Source of the DNA: Bacteroidales bacterium
GTDB lineage: Bacteria; Bacteroidota; Bacteroidia; Bacteroidales; VadinHA17
Assembly: GCA_007132995.1 (NCBI GenBank)
Contig: SLNP01000007.1
Span: 1-33,939, forward strand
Reading direction: 5' to 3'
DNA length: 33,939 bases
The notes beneath the pieces were generated by a model. That model was not told the origin of the DNA, searched no databases, and worked only from the letters and a program-made list of their open reading frames with translations. The position numbers and the translations under genes were made by a program. How positions within the stretch are numbered: the first letter of the stretch is position 1; every line of letters starts with the position of its first letter. Below are positions 8,329 to 17,346 of this stretch, in pieces.

Positions 8329-9900
8329 CTATAGATCCGGTTCGCGATATAGGCCGCGCCTTGAGAGGACATGCGGCAGATTCGCCAGCCCATACACAAC
8401 AACGGCCTGTACAACCGCTGTATGCTCCTGATACTCGGCAATGCTCATATCGTATGTATCGCGCTCTGTATGCCATATATCGGAGTAGCGGAAATCATAT
8501 CCCTTAACATCGCCAAGAGAGAAGTTGAGTGTAGGTACACCGTTAATAGCAAACCAGGCGTGGTCAGAGCCTCCTGCCCTTGTAGGCCTGGTGGGCGGCT
8601 CACCTCTTCTCCTTCTCACCTCGAAGGGGAAGTCGGGGTTAATATCGTTAATCGGCTCGCATATAGCCTTGAAATCCTCGTACATAGCCTCAGGTACAGT
8701 TATGCCGGTTGGAACCAGAGGCCCGCCGTCGCGGTTAAAGTAGTTCGATATATTTGGCAGTTTGTCCATATTGCTATGCACCCAGTGCCTCGACCCCAGC
8801 AGTCCGTACTCTTCGGCAGCCCACAGGGTTACCACTATACTCCTTTTGGGTCTGCCACCGGCCTCTAATATAAGCCTTGCGGACTCCATGGCGGGCGTTG
8901 TTCCGACACCACAATCGACACCACCGGTAGCGACATCGAACGCATCAAGATGGCCGCCCATCATCACATACTCATCGGGAAACTCGGTACCTCTTATTAT
9001 TCCGAATACATTATGGTACTTAACAGGACCCGGCTTAAAGTGATTGCGAATATCAAACTCAAGTATAACAAGCTGCCTGTCGCGCACCTTCTGCTCTATT
9101 ACGCGGTACTGGTGCTCATTAAGCTTAATGTCGGGGGTTGTTGGCAGGTTGTCGAAAAAGTCCATGTCATCAATATTACCCCTGTCATAGAGCGCTGTAA
9201 TGGGTAGTCGTGAGGCCTGTATGATTCCAAGTATGCCGGCCTCGACCATCTCCCTGTAGAATAGCGCCGGTGCATCGGGCATTTCAAGAAGCTCCTGCTG
9301 CTCCCCATCAGGGTTTGCTCTGTTGGCACGGCTTATCCGGGCATTTTCGGCTGCCACTTCGGCCCTTCTTTCCAGTACTCTCTCACGATTCCGGTCGCCC
9401 CTCTCCGAGTAGTCTATCGGCCAACCGCCGTTCATCCCGGTAACAAGCACCCATGCACCTTCGAGTGTGCCCTTCATTCTATCAAACTGCGCCCTCGACT
9501 TGGGCTCCAGCACCACATGACCCCTCTGTACACCTCTGGTACCCGATGTATAGGAAGGAGTGGCGAAATGGAGTGTCATGCCATTTTGAGATAACATACG
9601 GCCCGACCAGGGGCCCCTGTTAAAGCCAACAGGCACCTCGCCCACCTCGTCAAGAACAACCTCCATGCCCCATCTGCGCATCTGCTCTGCAGCCCAGGTA
9701 ACGGCATTGGCGTAGGCGTCAGATCCTGAAAGCCTGCCACCTATCCTGTTAGAGAGCACATTAAGGTGCTCCATAGTCTGATTATCGGTAGTACCGATCT
9801 CAATGATCCGCTCAACGACTCTGTCTGTCTGGGCATGAACTGCCGTCGGGATCAGCACCGCAAGAATTAGAGCGGTAAGTAAAAAATTGAATCTTTTCAT
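8329..9900 (-). CDS. M28 family zinc metallopeptidase (secreted)
   Basis: GGHLDAFDVATGGVDCGVG...LWAAEEYGLLGS...GGSDHAWF; signal peptide MKRFNFLLTALILAVLIPTAVHAQ. Start placed at the internal Met (9900) rather than ORF start 9948. Confidence 0.88.
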   Translation of the reverse strand: MKRFNFLLTALILAVLIPTAVHAQTDRVVERIIEIGTTDNQTMEHLNVLSNRIGGRLSGSDAYANAVTWAAEQMRRWGMEVVLDEVGEVPVGFNRGPWSGRMLSQNGMTLHFATPSYTSGTRGVQRGHVVLEPKSRAQFDRMKGTLEGAWVLVTGMNGGWPIDYSERGDRNRERVLERRAEVAAENARISRANRANPDGEQQELLEMPDAPALFYREMVEAGILGIIQASRLPITALYDRGNIDDMDFFDNLPTTPDIKLNEHQYRVIEQKVRDRQLVILEFDIRNHFKPGPVKYHNVFGIIRGTEFPDEYVMMGGHLDAFDVATGGVDCGVGTTPAMESARLILEAGGRPKRSIVVTLWAAEEYGLLGSRHWVHSNMDKLPNISNYFNRDGGPLVPTGITVPEAMYEDFKAICEPINDINPDFPFEVRRRRGEPPTRPTRAGGSDHAWFAINGVPTLNFSLGDVKGYDFRYSDIWHTERDTYDMSIAEYQEHTAVVQAVVVYGLANLPHVLSRRGLYREPDL

Positions 9901-10201
9901 CCGTATAATTTTTTTGCATAAATAACCGTTGCCACCCGCAATGCTCAAGCAGGCGAACCGCTGCAGACAGGTAGAACCGATGCCGTCAGATGCTGACCGT
10001 TTAAGGTGATTGATGTACGGGAGAGGCTTTGGTTATGGGTTTAAATTAAGGTGAATATTAACATTGCAAGCTAAGAAATAAAGAAAGCTTTTCCCACAGA
10101 CATGCTATGTTTTTCAGCAACAGGAACCTTCTGACCATCTAATCGACATGCCCGCCATAAACAAACAAAGGCCTCTCTTTGTTGATATTTACGACATTAT
10201 G

Positions 10202-10232
10202 TTGACATGCTCATAGTAAGATGATACTTTTG
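10202..10232 (+). promoter_or_regulatory. Bacteroidetes-type promoter upstream of the metal-cassette genes
   Basis: TTG (10202-10204), 20-bp spacer, TACTTTTG (10225-10232) = TAnnTTTG. Confidence 0.5.
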
Positions 10233-10303
10233 TGATATATGTCTAAAAACCCGAAAGAGTCGGTGTGAGGCCTGCTCTGAGGGTTGGTAAGGATAGAGGT
10301 TAT

Positions 10304-10762
10304 ATGCCAACATACAGGTTTATAAAGAGATTCACAGCAATGGCGATGGTTCTGGCACTGCTTGCCGGAACCTCGGGGTACTCCCTTATGTCGCACAGAT
10401 GTGATGCCTGCGGCACCCACGACCTGATTCTACTCGCACCCCTGCAGCCCGCCCCTGCGCTGATAGATTGTAACCATGAAGTTCTTCAGAGCAGCTGTTG
10501 TGAGACAGACAGCCACTGTTCACTACCCGCTGATAATTGCGGGGAGGAGTGCTGCATATATGAGTTCCGGTTGATTACTGTAGAGCCCTGGAAAGAGGGT
10601 GCTACCCAGCTTATAGGCCTTAACCAGCCGGCACCGACCGAAACAACTGCCGGGAGCAGGCTTTCATCAGCACCAACGGCAACAAAAGTATTTTACCATA
10701 ATGCAGGCAGACCGCCCGGTCTGCCCCCCTTAACGACCCTTTACTGCTCCCTTCTCTTATAG
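10304..10762 (+). CDS. Small exported Cys-rich protein, resembling the HYC_CC_PP family
   Basis: Hydrophobic N-terminus, then SHRCDACG, SSCCETDSHC, CGEECCIYEF and a GRPPGLPP C-terminus. Start at MPTYRF fits an upstream purine-rich RBS better than the longer ORF. Confidence 0.6.
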   Translation: MPTYRFIKRFTAMAMVLALLAGTSGYSLMSHRCDACGTHDLILLAPLQPAPALIDCNHEVLQSSCCETDSHCSLPADNCGEECCIYEFRLITVEPWKEGATQLIGLNQPAPTETTAGSRLSSAPTATKVFYHNAGRPPGLPPLTTLYCSLLL

Positions 10763-10860
10763 CTCCAATGGTTTTTCAGAGTGAGTAACTGCCTCTTCCG
10801 GTTTCTGATATTACCGGCATGCAGAGAGGTATGGTGTAACCAATTAAACTCTTATAAACC

Positions 10861-13095
10861 ATGAAAAAGAGATTATCAACAGGCAAAATCGTATCCATTA
10901 TGGTACTTCTGCTGCTGCCGGTGGCACATATAAACGCTCAGGGCACCATAACGGGGCGGGTATTCGATGCCGACTCAATAACCCCTCTTACAGGGGTGAC
11001 AGTATACTGGTCAGAGACCACCACAGGGGCTTCAACAGATTTAGACGGAGAGTTCTCTATCAGGAGGGTAAGATCGACAAGTCAGCTTATATTCAGCTTT
11101 ATAGGATACATTAGTGACACCTTAGAGGTGGCACAGGATGTTACAGAGATAACACATATAATGAGACCCCATAGCAGGGAGATCGATGAGGTGGAGGTCA
11201 CCGCAAGGCATCCGGCATCACATATAAACAGGCTTGAGCCGGTGCTGACGGTAAACCTCACAAGCAGAGAGTTCATAAGGGCTGCCTGCTGTAACCTGGC
11301 GGAAAGTTTTGAGACAAATGCCTCTGTAGATGTGGTTTACAGTGACGCCGTAACAGGCGCTCAGCAGATAGAGCTGCTGGGGCTTGCCGGCAGTTATGTA
11401 CAGATAATGACAGAGAACTATCCGGCAATGTACGGTCTCGCATCGCCCTATGGGCTGAGCTATGTACCCGGCCCCTGGATGGAATCTATACAGATATCGA
11501 AGGGTACATCGTCTGTAATGCACGGCTATGAGGGCATTTCGGGCCAGATAAATGTAGAGTTCAAAAAGCCGGCAGAGAGCGAAATTCTCTATGTTAACGG
11601 CTTTCTGAACGATGCCATGAGGCAGGAGATAAATCTGAACACATCGGCCATATTCAACGATCGCCTGAGCGGCATGCTGCTGTTTCACGGAGCAGCCAAC
11701 AACAGGGTTATAGACCATAACCGCAACGGCTTCAGAGATGAACCCAATGCCAGGCAGTACCACCTGTTCAACAGGTGGGACTATATGACCGAAACCTTCA
11801 CCTTCCGCACCGGAGTCAGGGTTATGCAGGAGGAGAGAATATCCGGCGAGACTGGCTACAACAGAGATATGGCCGACACCTTCAGTGAGGCATACGGTAT
11901 AAATATAGGTACAACTCGTGCCGAGGCCTTCAGTAAGCTGGGGCTGGTCTTCCCCGCAGACAGAAGCATGACGGTAGGATGGATACAGAACTTCACCTTC
12001 CATGATCAGGATGCCCGCTTCGGTCTGCGAAGCTATATTGCAGATCAGCGTTCATACTACTCATCGCTGCTGTACCAGTGGACTCCCATGCTGAGCAGGC
12101 ACACACTTCATGCAGGCCTAAGCCTCAGGCATGACCGGTTCAATGAGATGACCGACGACAGCCCTTCCGATCGCACCGAGCAGATACCGGGAGCATTTCT
12201 GCAGTACACCTACAACGACACCGCGAGTGTAACCGTTATGGCCGGAATAAGGGTTGACAACCACAATCTCTACGGAACCTTTATTACACCAAGGGCTAAT
12301 CTGAGGTATAATATAGGCAGTAATACAACATTAAGGGCGTCTGCTGGCAAAGGATTCAGAACCCCCTCTGTGATGGCAGAGCACTTCTACCTGCTTGCCA
12401 GCAGCCGGTCCATAGATATAGCTGATGATCTGAGGGCAGAAGAGGCTCTGACCGCAGGGCTCAATATTACACATTACCAGATGATAAGCGGAAGGGAGAT
12501 GCGATTGTCGGCAGAGTACTACAGAACAACCTTTCAAAATCAGATAGTGACCGATCTCGATGCCTCTTTCAGTGAGGTGAGCTTTTATAATCTCGACGGT
12601 CAGTCATTCTCAAATGTTCTTCATCTTGAGGCTCAGTGGGCCCCGGTAGAGGGACTTGATGTTCTGGCAGCATGGAGGCTCAACGATGTCAGAGCTACCA
12701 TAGGAGGAGAGCTGCGAGAGAAGCCCCTGGCAAGCAGATACAAGGGGCTGCTGACAATCTCCTGGCTCAACAGGATGCGCAGATGGCAATATGACTACAC
12801 CATACAGCTCAACGGCCCCGGAAGAATACCTGACACTCAGGGGCTACCCGACCACTACAATCCCGGAGAGAGGTTTGGAGCCTTCACAGTTATGAATGCC
12901 CACATAACCAGATTTTTCAGGCAGTGGGAGCTCTATGTGGGGGTAGAGAACCTTCTCGACTTCAAACAACCGCATCCCATAATCGGAGCCGAAGACCCCT
13001 TTGGTCCGAACTTCGACGGAACACTTATTTGGGGCCCTGTAATGGGAAGAAAAATATATGGCGGATTCCGCTTCGCAATAAACAGACCGCAATAG
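10861..13095 (+). CDS. TonB-dependent outer-membrane receptor with carboxypeptidase-like regulatory N-domain, probably metal-associated
   Basis: GTITGRVFDADSITPLTGVTVYW...GASTDLDGEFSI; plug QIELLGLAGSYVQIMTENYPAMYGLASPYG...IQISKGTSSVMHGYEGISGQINVEFK; C-terminal beta-barrel. Confidence 0.88.
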   Translation: MKKRLSTGKIVSIMVLLLLPVAHINAQGTITGRVFDADSITPLTGVTVYWSETTTGASTDLDGEFSIRRVRSTSQLIFSFIGYISDTLEVAQDVTEITHIMRPHSREIDEVEVTARHPASHINRLEPVLTVNLTSREFIRAACCNLAESFETNASVDVVYSDAVTGAQQIELLGLAGSYVQIMTENYPAMYGLASPYGLSYVPGPWMESIQISKGTSSVMHGYEGISGQINVEFKKPAESEILYVNGFLNDAMRQEINLNTSAIFNDRLSGMLLFHGAANNRVIDHNRNGFRDEPNARQYHLFNRWDYMTETFTFRTGVRVMQEERISGETGYNRDMADTFSEAYGINIGTTRAEAFSKLGLVFPADRSMTVGWIQNFTFHDQDARFGLRSYIADQRSYYSSLLYQWTPMLSRHTLHAGLSLRHDRFNEMTDDSPSDRTEQIPGAFLQYTYNDTASVTVMAGIRVDNHNLYGTFITPRANLRYNIGSNTTLRASAGKGFRTPSVMAEHFYLLASSRSIDIADDLRAEEALTAGLNITHYQMISGREMRLSAEYYRTTFQNQIVTDLDASFSEVSFYNLDGQSFSNVLHLEAQWAPVEGLDVLAAWRLNDVRATIGGELREKPLASRYKGLLTISWLNRMRRWQYDYTIQLNGPGRIPDTQGLPDHYNPGERFGAFTVMNAHITRFFRQWELYVGVENLLDFKQPHPIIGAEDPFGPNFDGTLIWGPVMGRKIYGGFRFAINRPQ

Positions 13096-13154
13096 AAGAG
13101 TAAAGAGAGCAGACCCCGCATGGGGTCATATTGTAAACTGAAAAACAGAGAGTC

Positions 13155-13511
13155 ATGAAAAGTAGAGTATCAACTATCTTAATGAGTGCCTCCGTGCTGC
13201 TGATTATTGTAGCGCTGCCACAGTGTGCTGTGGCATCGCAGGGAGAAGAGCAGCAGCGCATAAGAAGAGCCAACGACACTATCAGGTTTGAGGTCTCAAT
13301 GACCTGTCAGAACTGTGTCAAGTCGGTTATGGAGAACATTCCCAGAGAGAGGGGTGTACGCGATGTACGGCCCGACCTGGAGAGCAAAACCGTTCTGGTC
13401 GTTTTCCGCCGTAACAGAAACAGCAGCGAGAGGCTTATAAAGAGCTTCGAGCGTCTCGGATTTACTGCCAAAGTACAGGAAGAGAAGAAGAAAGATGACG
13501 ACGGGAAATAG
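13155..13511 (+). CDS. Exported heavy-metal-associated (HMA) domain protein
   Basis: 118 aa; signal-like N-terminus; FEVSMTCQNCVKSVMENIPRERGVRDVRPDLESKTVLVVF (MxCxxC HMA motif). Confidence 0.85.
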   Translation: MKSRVSTILMSASVLLIIVALPQCAVASQGEEQQRIRRANDTIRFEVSMTCQNCVKSVMENIPRERGVRDVRPDLESKTVLVVFRRNRNSSERLIKSFERLGFTAKVQEEKKKDDDGK

Positions 13512-13520
13512 AGGTTCCCG
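13502..13520. terminator. Possible terminator hairpin between convergent HMA gene and argH
   Basis: CGGGAA-ATAGAGG-TTCCCG, overlapping the HMA stop codon; no clear U-tract. Confidence 0.3.
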
Positions 13521-13570
13521 TGCCGGAGATGGCTACTTCCCGAAATGTATAAGCCCGGCCTGCGAAGCTT

Positions 13571-14965
13571 CTATCTCCGGGTCAGGGCAGAGGCGACAGA
13601 GGCGGCAAGCTCTGTAGCGCCCACCCCCCTTACTGAAGAGGCAACCTCTCCGGCACGCTCCTCTATAATCTCTGTACCCGTATTACCTATGCTGCCCAGG
13701 TGGCTGTAGTTTTCCGGTGTAGTAGCCCTGAAGCTCTTCTTGCCTGCCGATGCGGCTACCTGCCTGTAGGCCTCCCTGAAGGGGTATCCCTCTTCCACAA
13801 GACGGTTGGCCTCTTCTGCAGCAAAAATCTGGTTATAGCTATCATCTATAATCTCCTCGCGTACCTCTATGTTGGCAATCATCTGCTCCGTTATTGCCGT
13901 AAGCGACCTAACCTCGCCGAAGGCAGGGAATATAAGCTCTTTCAAAACCTGATAGTCGCGGTTATAGCCCGAGGGAAGGTTGGTTATGAGCATAGAGACT
14001 GAAGCTGGGAGCGATCTCACCACATTGGCCCTGGCGCGGACAATCTCAAAAACATCGGGGTTTCTCTTTTGAGGCATGATCGATGATCCGGTAGTAAACC
14101 GGTCAGCAATTCTTATAAAGCGGAATTCAGATGCTGCAAAGAGAATAACATCACCGGCCAGACGACTCAGGGTTGTAGCTGCCGAGGCCAGTGCATCGGC
14201 AACCCTCTTGTCTGTCTTTCCCCGCCTGAGCTGTATAAACAGCGAATTGACAACCTCCCTGTCAAAGTCCAGCAACCTTGTAACAACCTCCCTCTTCAAT
14301 GGCATTGTGGTGCCATAGCCTGCTGCCGTACCGGCCGGTGAACGATTAACGGCGGTATAGGCAGATGCTGCCTCCTCCATGTCTTCGAGCAGCGACTCGG
14401 CCCATGAGCCAAACCAGAGGCCGAACGATGAGGGCATAGCAGGCTGAAGATGAGTATAACCGGGCATCATTACAGAGCTATATCGGAACGATAACTGCGC
14501 CATGCTCTTCAGCAGGCTGTGCAGCACCTTGATGGTAGAGGCGAGTTCATACCTGTAGTAGAGCGACAAGGCTGTAAGAACCTGGTCGTTGCGTGAGCGT
14601 CCGGCATGTATCTTTTTTCCGGTATCGCCTGTAAGCTCTACAAGGCGCCCCTCAATGGCACTATGAATATCTTCATGCCCACGAAGTGAGGGTGCCCCCT
14701 CACTCTCTATTGTCGACAACATACCCTCAAGCGCCTTTAGCAGAGTGGCACACTCACCTCTCTCTATTATTCCCGACTCATAGAGCATCACCGAATGTGC
14801 CATTGATCCGGTTACATCCCACCGGGCAAGCTCTCTGTCAAGAACCCTGTCTCTGGCAGCAGTAAAATCGATAACCCCCTGATCGCTGTTGCCACCCTTA
14901 TCCCACAGCATTTTGCGATCTCCGCCCTCTACGGGGTCAAGGTCGCCATTACCATCTCTTTTCAT
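13571..14965 (-). CDS. argH: Argininosuccinate lyase
   Basis: 464 aa; KLWDKG-like start, [26 protein letters not shown] fumarase/lyase signature. Confidence 0.95.
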   Translation of the reverse strand: MKRDGNGDLDPVEGGDRKMLWDKGGNSDQGVIDFTAARDRVLDRELARWDVTGSMAHSVMLYESGIIERGECATLLKALEGMLSTIESEGAPSLRGHEDIHSAIEGRLVELTGDTGKKIHAGRSRNDQVLTALSLYYRYELASTIKVLHSLLKSMAQLSFRYSSVMMPGYTHLQPAMPSSFGLWFGSWAESLLEDMEEAASAYTAVNRSPAGTAAGYGTTMPLKREVVTRLLDFDREVVNSLFIQLRRGKTDKRVADALASAATTLSRLAGDVILFAASEFRFIRIADRFTTGSSIMPQKRNPDVFEIVRARANVVRSLPASVSMLITNLPSGYNRDYQVLKELIFPAFGEVRSLTAITEQMIANIEVREEIIDDSYNQIFAAEEANRLVEEGYPFREAYRQVAASAGKKSFRATTPENYSHLGSIGNTGTEIIEERAGEVASSVRGVGATELAASVASALTRR

Positions 14966-16248
14966 AAGCTCCTCCCGTTTCGTGTCCGTTTAGCCACTAT
15001 GGCCCTGTGGGCCATCAATCTTATAGAATTTATCCTGATAAACCCCTTGCTGTCGGTCTGGTCAAAACCGCCCTCTATGTCCATACTCGAAAGCTCCATA
15101 TCGTAGAGTGATGATGGAGACTCCCTCCCTTCAACCATTATATTGCCCTTGTAGAGGGCGAGGTTCACCCTCCCGTCTATCATCTCCTGGCTTTTGTCAA
15201 TAGCTGCCTGAAGAAACTCCATCTCCGGACTGAACCAAAATCCGTTATATACCAACTCACTAAATAGCGGTGCCAGCATATTACGCAGCTTCAGAACCTC
15301 ACGATCCATCGCAACCCCCTCAATATCCTGATGGGCAGCCATAAGAACGGTTGCACCGGGTGTCTCATATATGCCCCTCGATTTAATACCTACAAACCTG
15401 TTCTCAACCATATCAAGCAGCCCTATGCCATTGGCTGCGCCCAACTCATTAAGGTAGAGGAACAGCTGCAGCGGATCGGTAACGGTGTGTCCGGTATCGC
15501 GGTTTATAACCCTTACAGGGTCGCCATCAATAAACTCTATGGTGATGTGAACCGGCTTATCGGGTGCGTCAAGCGGGCTCACTATCTTGGCCAGGATCTC
15601 TCTGCCTGCCGCATAGGCAGGATCTTCAAGAACCCCGGCCTCATGGCTTATATGCATCAGGTTGTCATCTTCGCTGTAGGGTTTGGAGCCCGATGCCTTA
15701 ACCGGAATATTGTGCTCTTCGGCATATTGCAGCAGATCGGGCCTGCCCCTGAAGCGTGAGAGAAACTCACTCTCTTTCCAGGGAGCCAATATCTTTATTG
15801 ATGGGTTAAGGGCGTAGTAGGCGAGTTCGAACCGCACCTGGTCGTTTCCCTTGCCGGTGGCACCGTGAGAGACAAACTCAGCACCCTCACTTTCGGCAGC
15901 CATTATCTGGCCCTTGGCGATAACCGGTCTTGCCAGTGCGGTTCCAAGCATATAGCGCCCCTCATAAACGGCGTTGGCCCTTATAGCGCGGAAAATGTAG
16001 TCAGTTACAAACTCCTTTTTCAGGTCATCGATTATCACCTTCTCTGCACCAATGGCAAGCGCCTTGCTTTTTACATCATCGTAATCATCAGCCTGGCCAA
16101 CATCGGCTATGTAAGCTATTACAGAGTAGCCCTTGTTTACAAGCCACTTCAATATTACCGATGTATCAAGCCCTCCGCTATATGCGAGCACCACTTTACC
16201 ATTACTACTATTACTACTGCTCTTTTCGTTTTTAGTTACACTACTCAT
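14962..16248 (-). CDS. argG: Argininosuccinate synthase
   Basis: [32 protein letters not shown]; start at MSSVTKNEK (16248) preceded by AAGGAG-like RBS; overlaps argH by 4 bp. Confidence 0.95.
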   Translation of the reverse strand: MSSVTKNEKSSSNSSNGKVVLAYSGGLDTSVILKWLVNKGYSVIAYIADVGQADDYDDVKSKALAIGAEKVIIDDLKKEFVTDYIFRAIRANAVYEGRYMLGTALARPVIAKGQIMAAESEGAEFVSHGATGKGNDQVRFELAYYALNPSIKILAPWKESEFLSRFRGRPDLLQYAEEHNIPVKASGSKPYSEDDNLMHISHEAGVLEDPAYAAGREILAKIVSPLDAPDKPVHITIEFIDGDPVRVINRDTGHTVTDPLQLFLYLNELGAANGIGLLDMVENRFVGIKSRGIYETPGATVLMAAHQDIEGVAMDREVLKLRNMLAPLFSELVYNGFWFSPEMEFLQAAIDKSQEMIDGRVNLALYKGNIMVEGRESPSSLYDMELSSMDIEGGFDQTDSKGFIRINSIRLMAHRAIVAKRTRNGRSL

Positions 16249-16339
16249 CTTTTTTACTCCTTCTCTTTTTGTTTTGTATAGTATTATTTCGCTATTAATA
16301 TGCCTGTGCTCCGATAGTCCGGCCCGATATCTCAAAACC

Positions 16340-16353
16340 AGTATAATTATTCA
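16340..16353 (-). promoter_or_regulatory. Candidate ARG box upstream of argG
   Basis: Plus strand AGTAT-AATT-ATTCA, compared with palindromic TGAATwwwwATTCA; right half exact. Confidence 0.35.
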
Positions 16354-16527
16354 TTTTTTCGGGTAAGTAACAGCCGATAAGCTATTTACCGCGATCTTAC
16401 CAAAACAGACCGAAGTGCTAATTACCGGATAAATGAAGTGTGGTCACGGCACAGGGGCCGTCATACGGGGGGGCAACAGAAGAGCGTAAGAAAAAGCTCA
16501 TCTCTAACCGGAATTGGCCGGCGATAA

Positions 16528-16992
16528 TTACCGGTCGCTGCTACGGGGGAACATCTCTGAGATGAACCGGGCCGCTGCCGGCAGCTCTACATCTTCATGT
16601 GCTACTGCCAGTATGGTGTCGTCGCCTGCCACGGTAGCGGCTATAAACCGATTCTCGCTCCGGTCTATAATTGAGGCAACTCCGGCGGCAAATCCGGGCA
16701 TTGTTCTTATAACAATGAGTTGCCGCACAGGGGAAACCGATATAACGGCAGTACGATACGGATCGGCCGACTCATGGGCCGCTATCCTTCCTCCCTTAAC
16801 AACCCTGTAGCGGGGCGCTTCGCTACCCTCCGATAAACGGGCTATACCGATCTGCCTTAAGTCGCGGGAAAGGGTCGCCTGTGTGATCCTTATCCCGCGC
16901 TCACCGAGTTTTGCAAGCAGCTGTTGCTGAGAGGATATTCGCGTTCCTGTAACAATACTCTCTATCAGCTTCAGTCTCTCATTTCGTCTCAT
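16528..16992 (-). CDS. argR: Arginine repressor ArgR
   Basis: MRRNERLKLIESIVTGTRISSQQQLLAKLGERGIRITQATLSRDLRQIGIARL...ATVAGDDTILAV. Confidence 0.93.
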   Translation of the reverse strand: MRRNERLKLIESIVTGTRISSQQQLLAKLGERGIRITQATLSRDLRQIGIARLSEGSEAPRYRVVKGGRIAAHESADPYRTAVISVSPVRQLIVIRTMPGFAAGVASIIDRSENRFIAATVAGDDTILAVAHEDVELPAAARFISEMFPRSSDR

Positions 16993-16995
16993 CAA

Positions 16996-17026
16996 TGTAT
17001 TTTTATTCCTTATGGCTGCAAATATA
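16996..17026 (-). promoter_or_regulatory. argR promoter (TATATTTG on minus strand) with overlapping ARG-box-like operator
   Basis: CAAATATA at 17019-17026 (rc TATATTTG); TGTAT-TTTT-ATTCC at 16996-17009 matches 8 of 10 half-site positions of TGAATwwwwATTCA. Confidence 0.4.
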
Positions 17027-17187
17027 TACAAAATTCTTTTCCGAATTAAGCGATATGTCTTTTTTCTGTTACACTATTGAGCGGTCAGGGGCAGTGCCCC
17101 CGAATCATGATATTTAAACCCGGATTCCGGGCAACTTTAATCGGGCACAACAGGGTGGGCCAGCCTTTGGCAGGCGGTTGAGGTCGC

Positions 17188-17282
17188 CCGACAGAGCTGC
17201 TTCATCTCAGTGAAGTTGAGCTGCCTGCGGCTCAGAGGGGTGAGCCGACAGAGATGCTTCATCTCAGTGAAGTTGAGCCGCC
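17188..17282. repeat. Direct repeat, two copies about 38 bp long, 57-bp period
   Basis: CCGACAGAG(C/A)TGCTTCATCTCAGTGAAGTTGAG(C)(T/C)GCC at 17188 and 17245; each contains the hairpin CTTCA-TCTCAG-TGAAG. Confidence 0.85.
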
Positions 17283-17308
17283 CCCGGCCAGGAAGCAAAT
17301 AAATAGCC

Positions 17309-17316
17309 TATATTTG
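17309..17316 (+). promoter_or_regulatory. -7 element (TATATTTG) for S9 peptidase gene
   Basis: TATATTTG 30 bp upstream of ATG 17347; no clear -33 TTG. Confidence 0.4.
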
Positions 17317-17346
17317 GGAGATAGTAAACTAAATTCCTCTTTAACC

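Noticed and set aside
11218-12003. 261-aa minus-strand ORF
   Set aside because: Lies wholly antisense to the TonB receptor with low-information composition; no start context or domain.
15815-15840. GTTCGAACC-like tRNA T-loop
   Set aside because: It lies inside the argG coding sequence and no cloverleaf can be built around it. No tRNA was found in the window.
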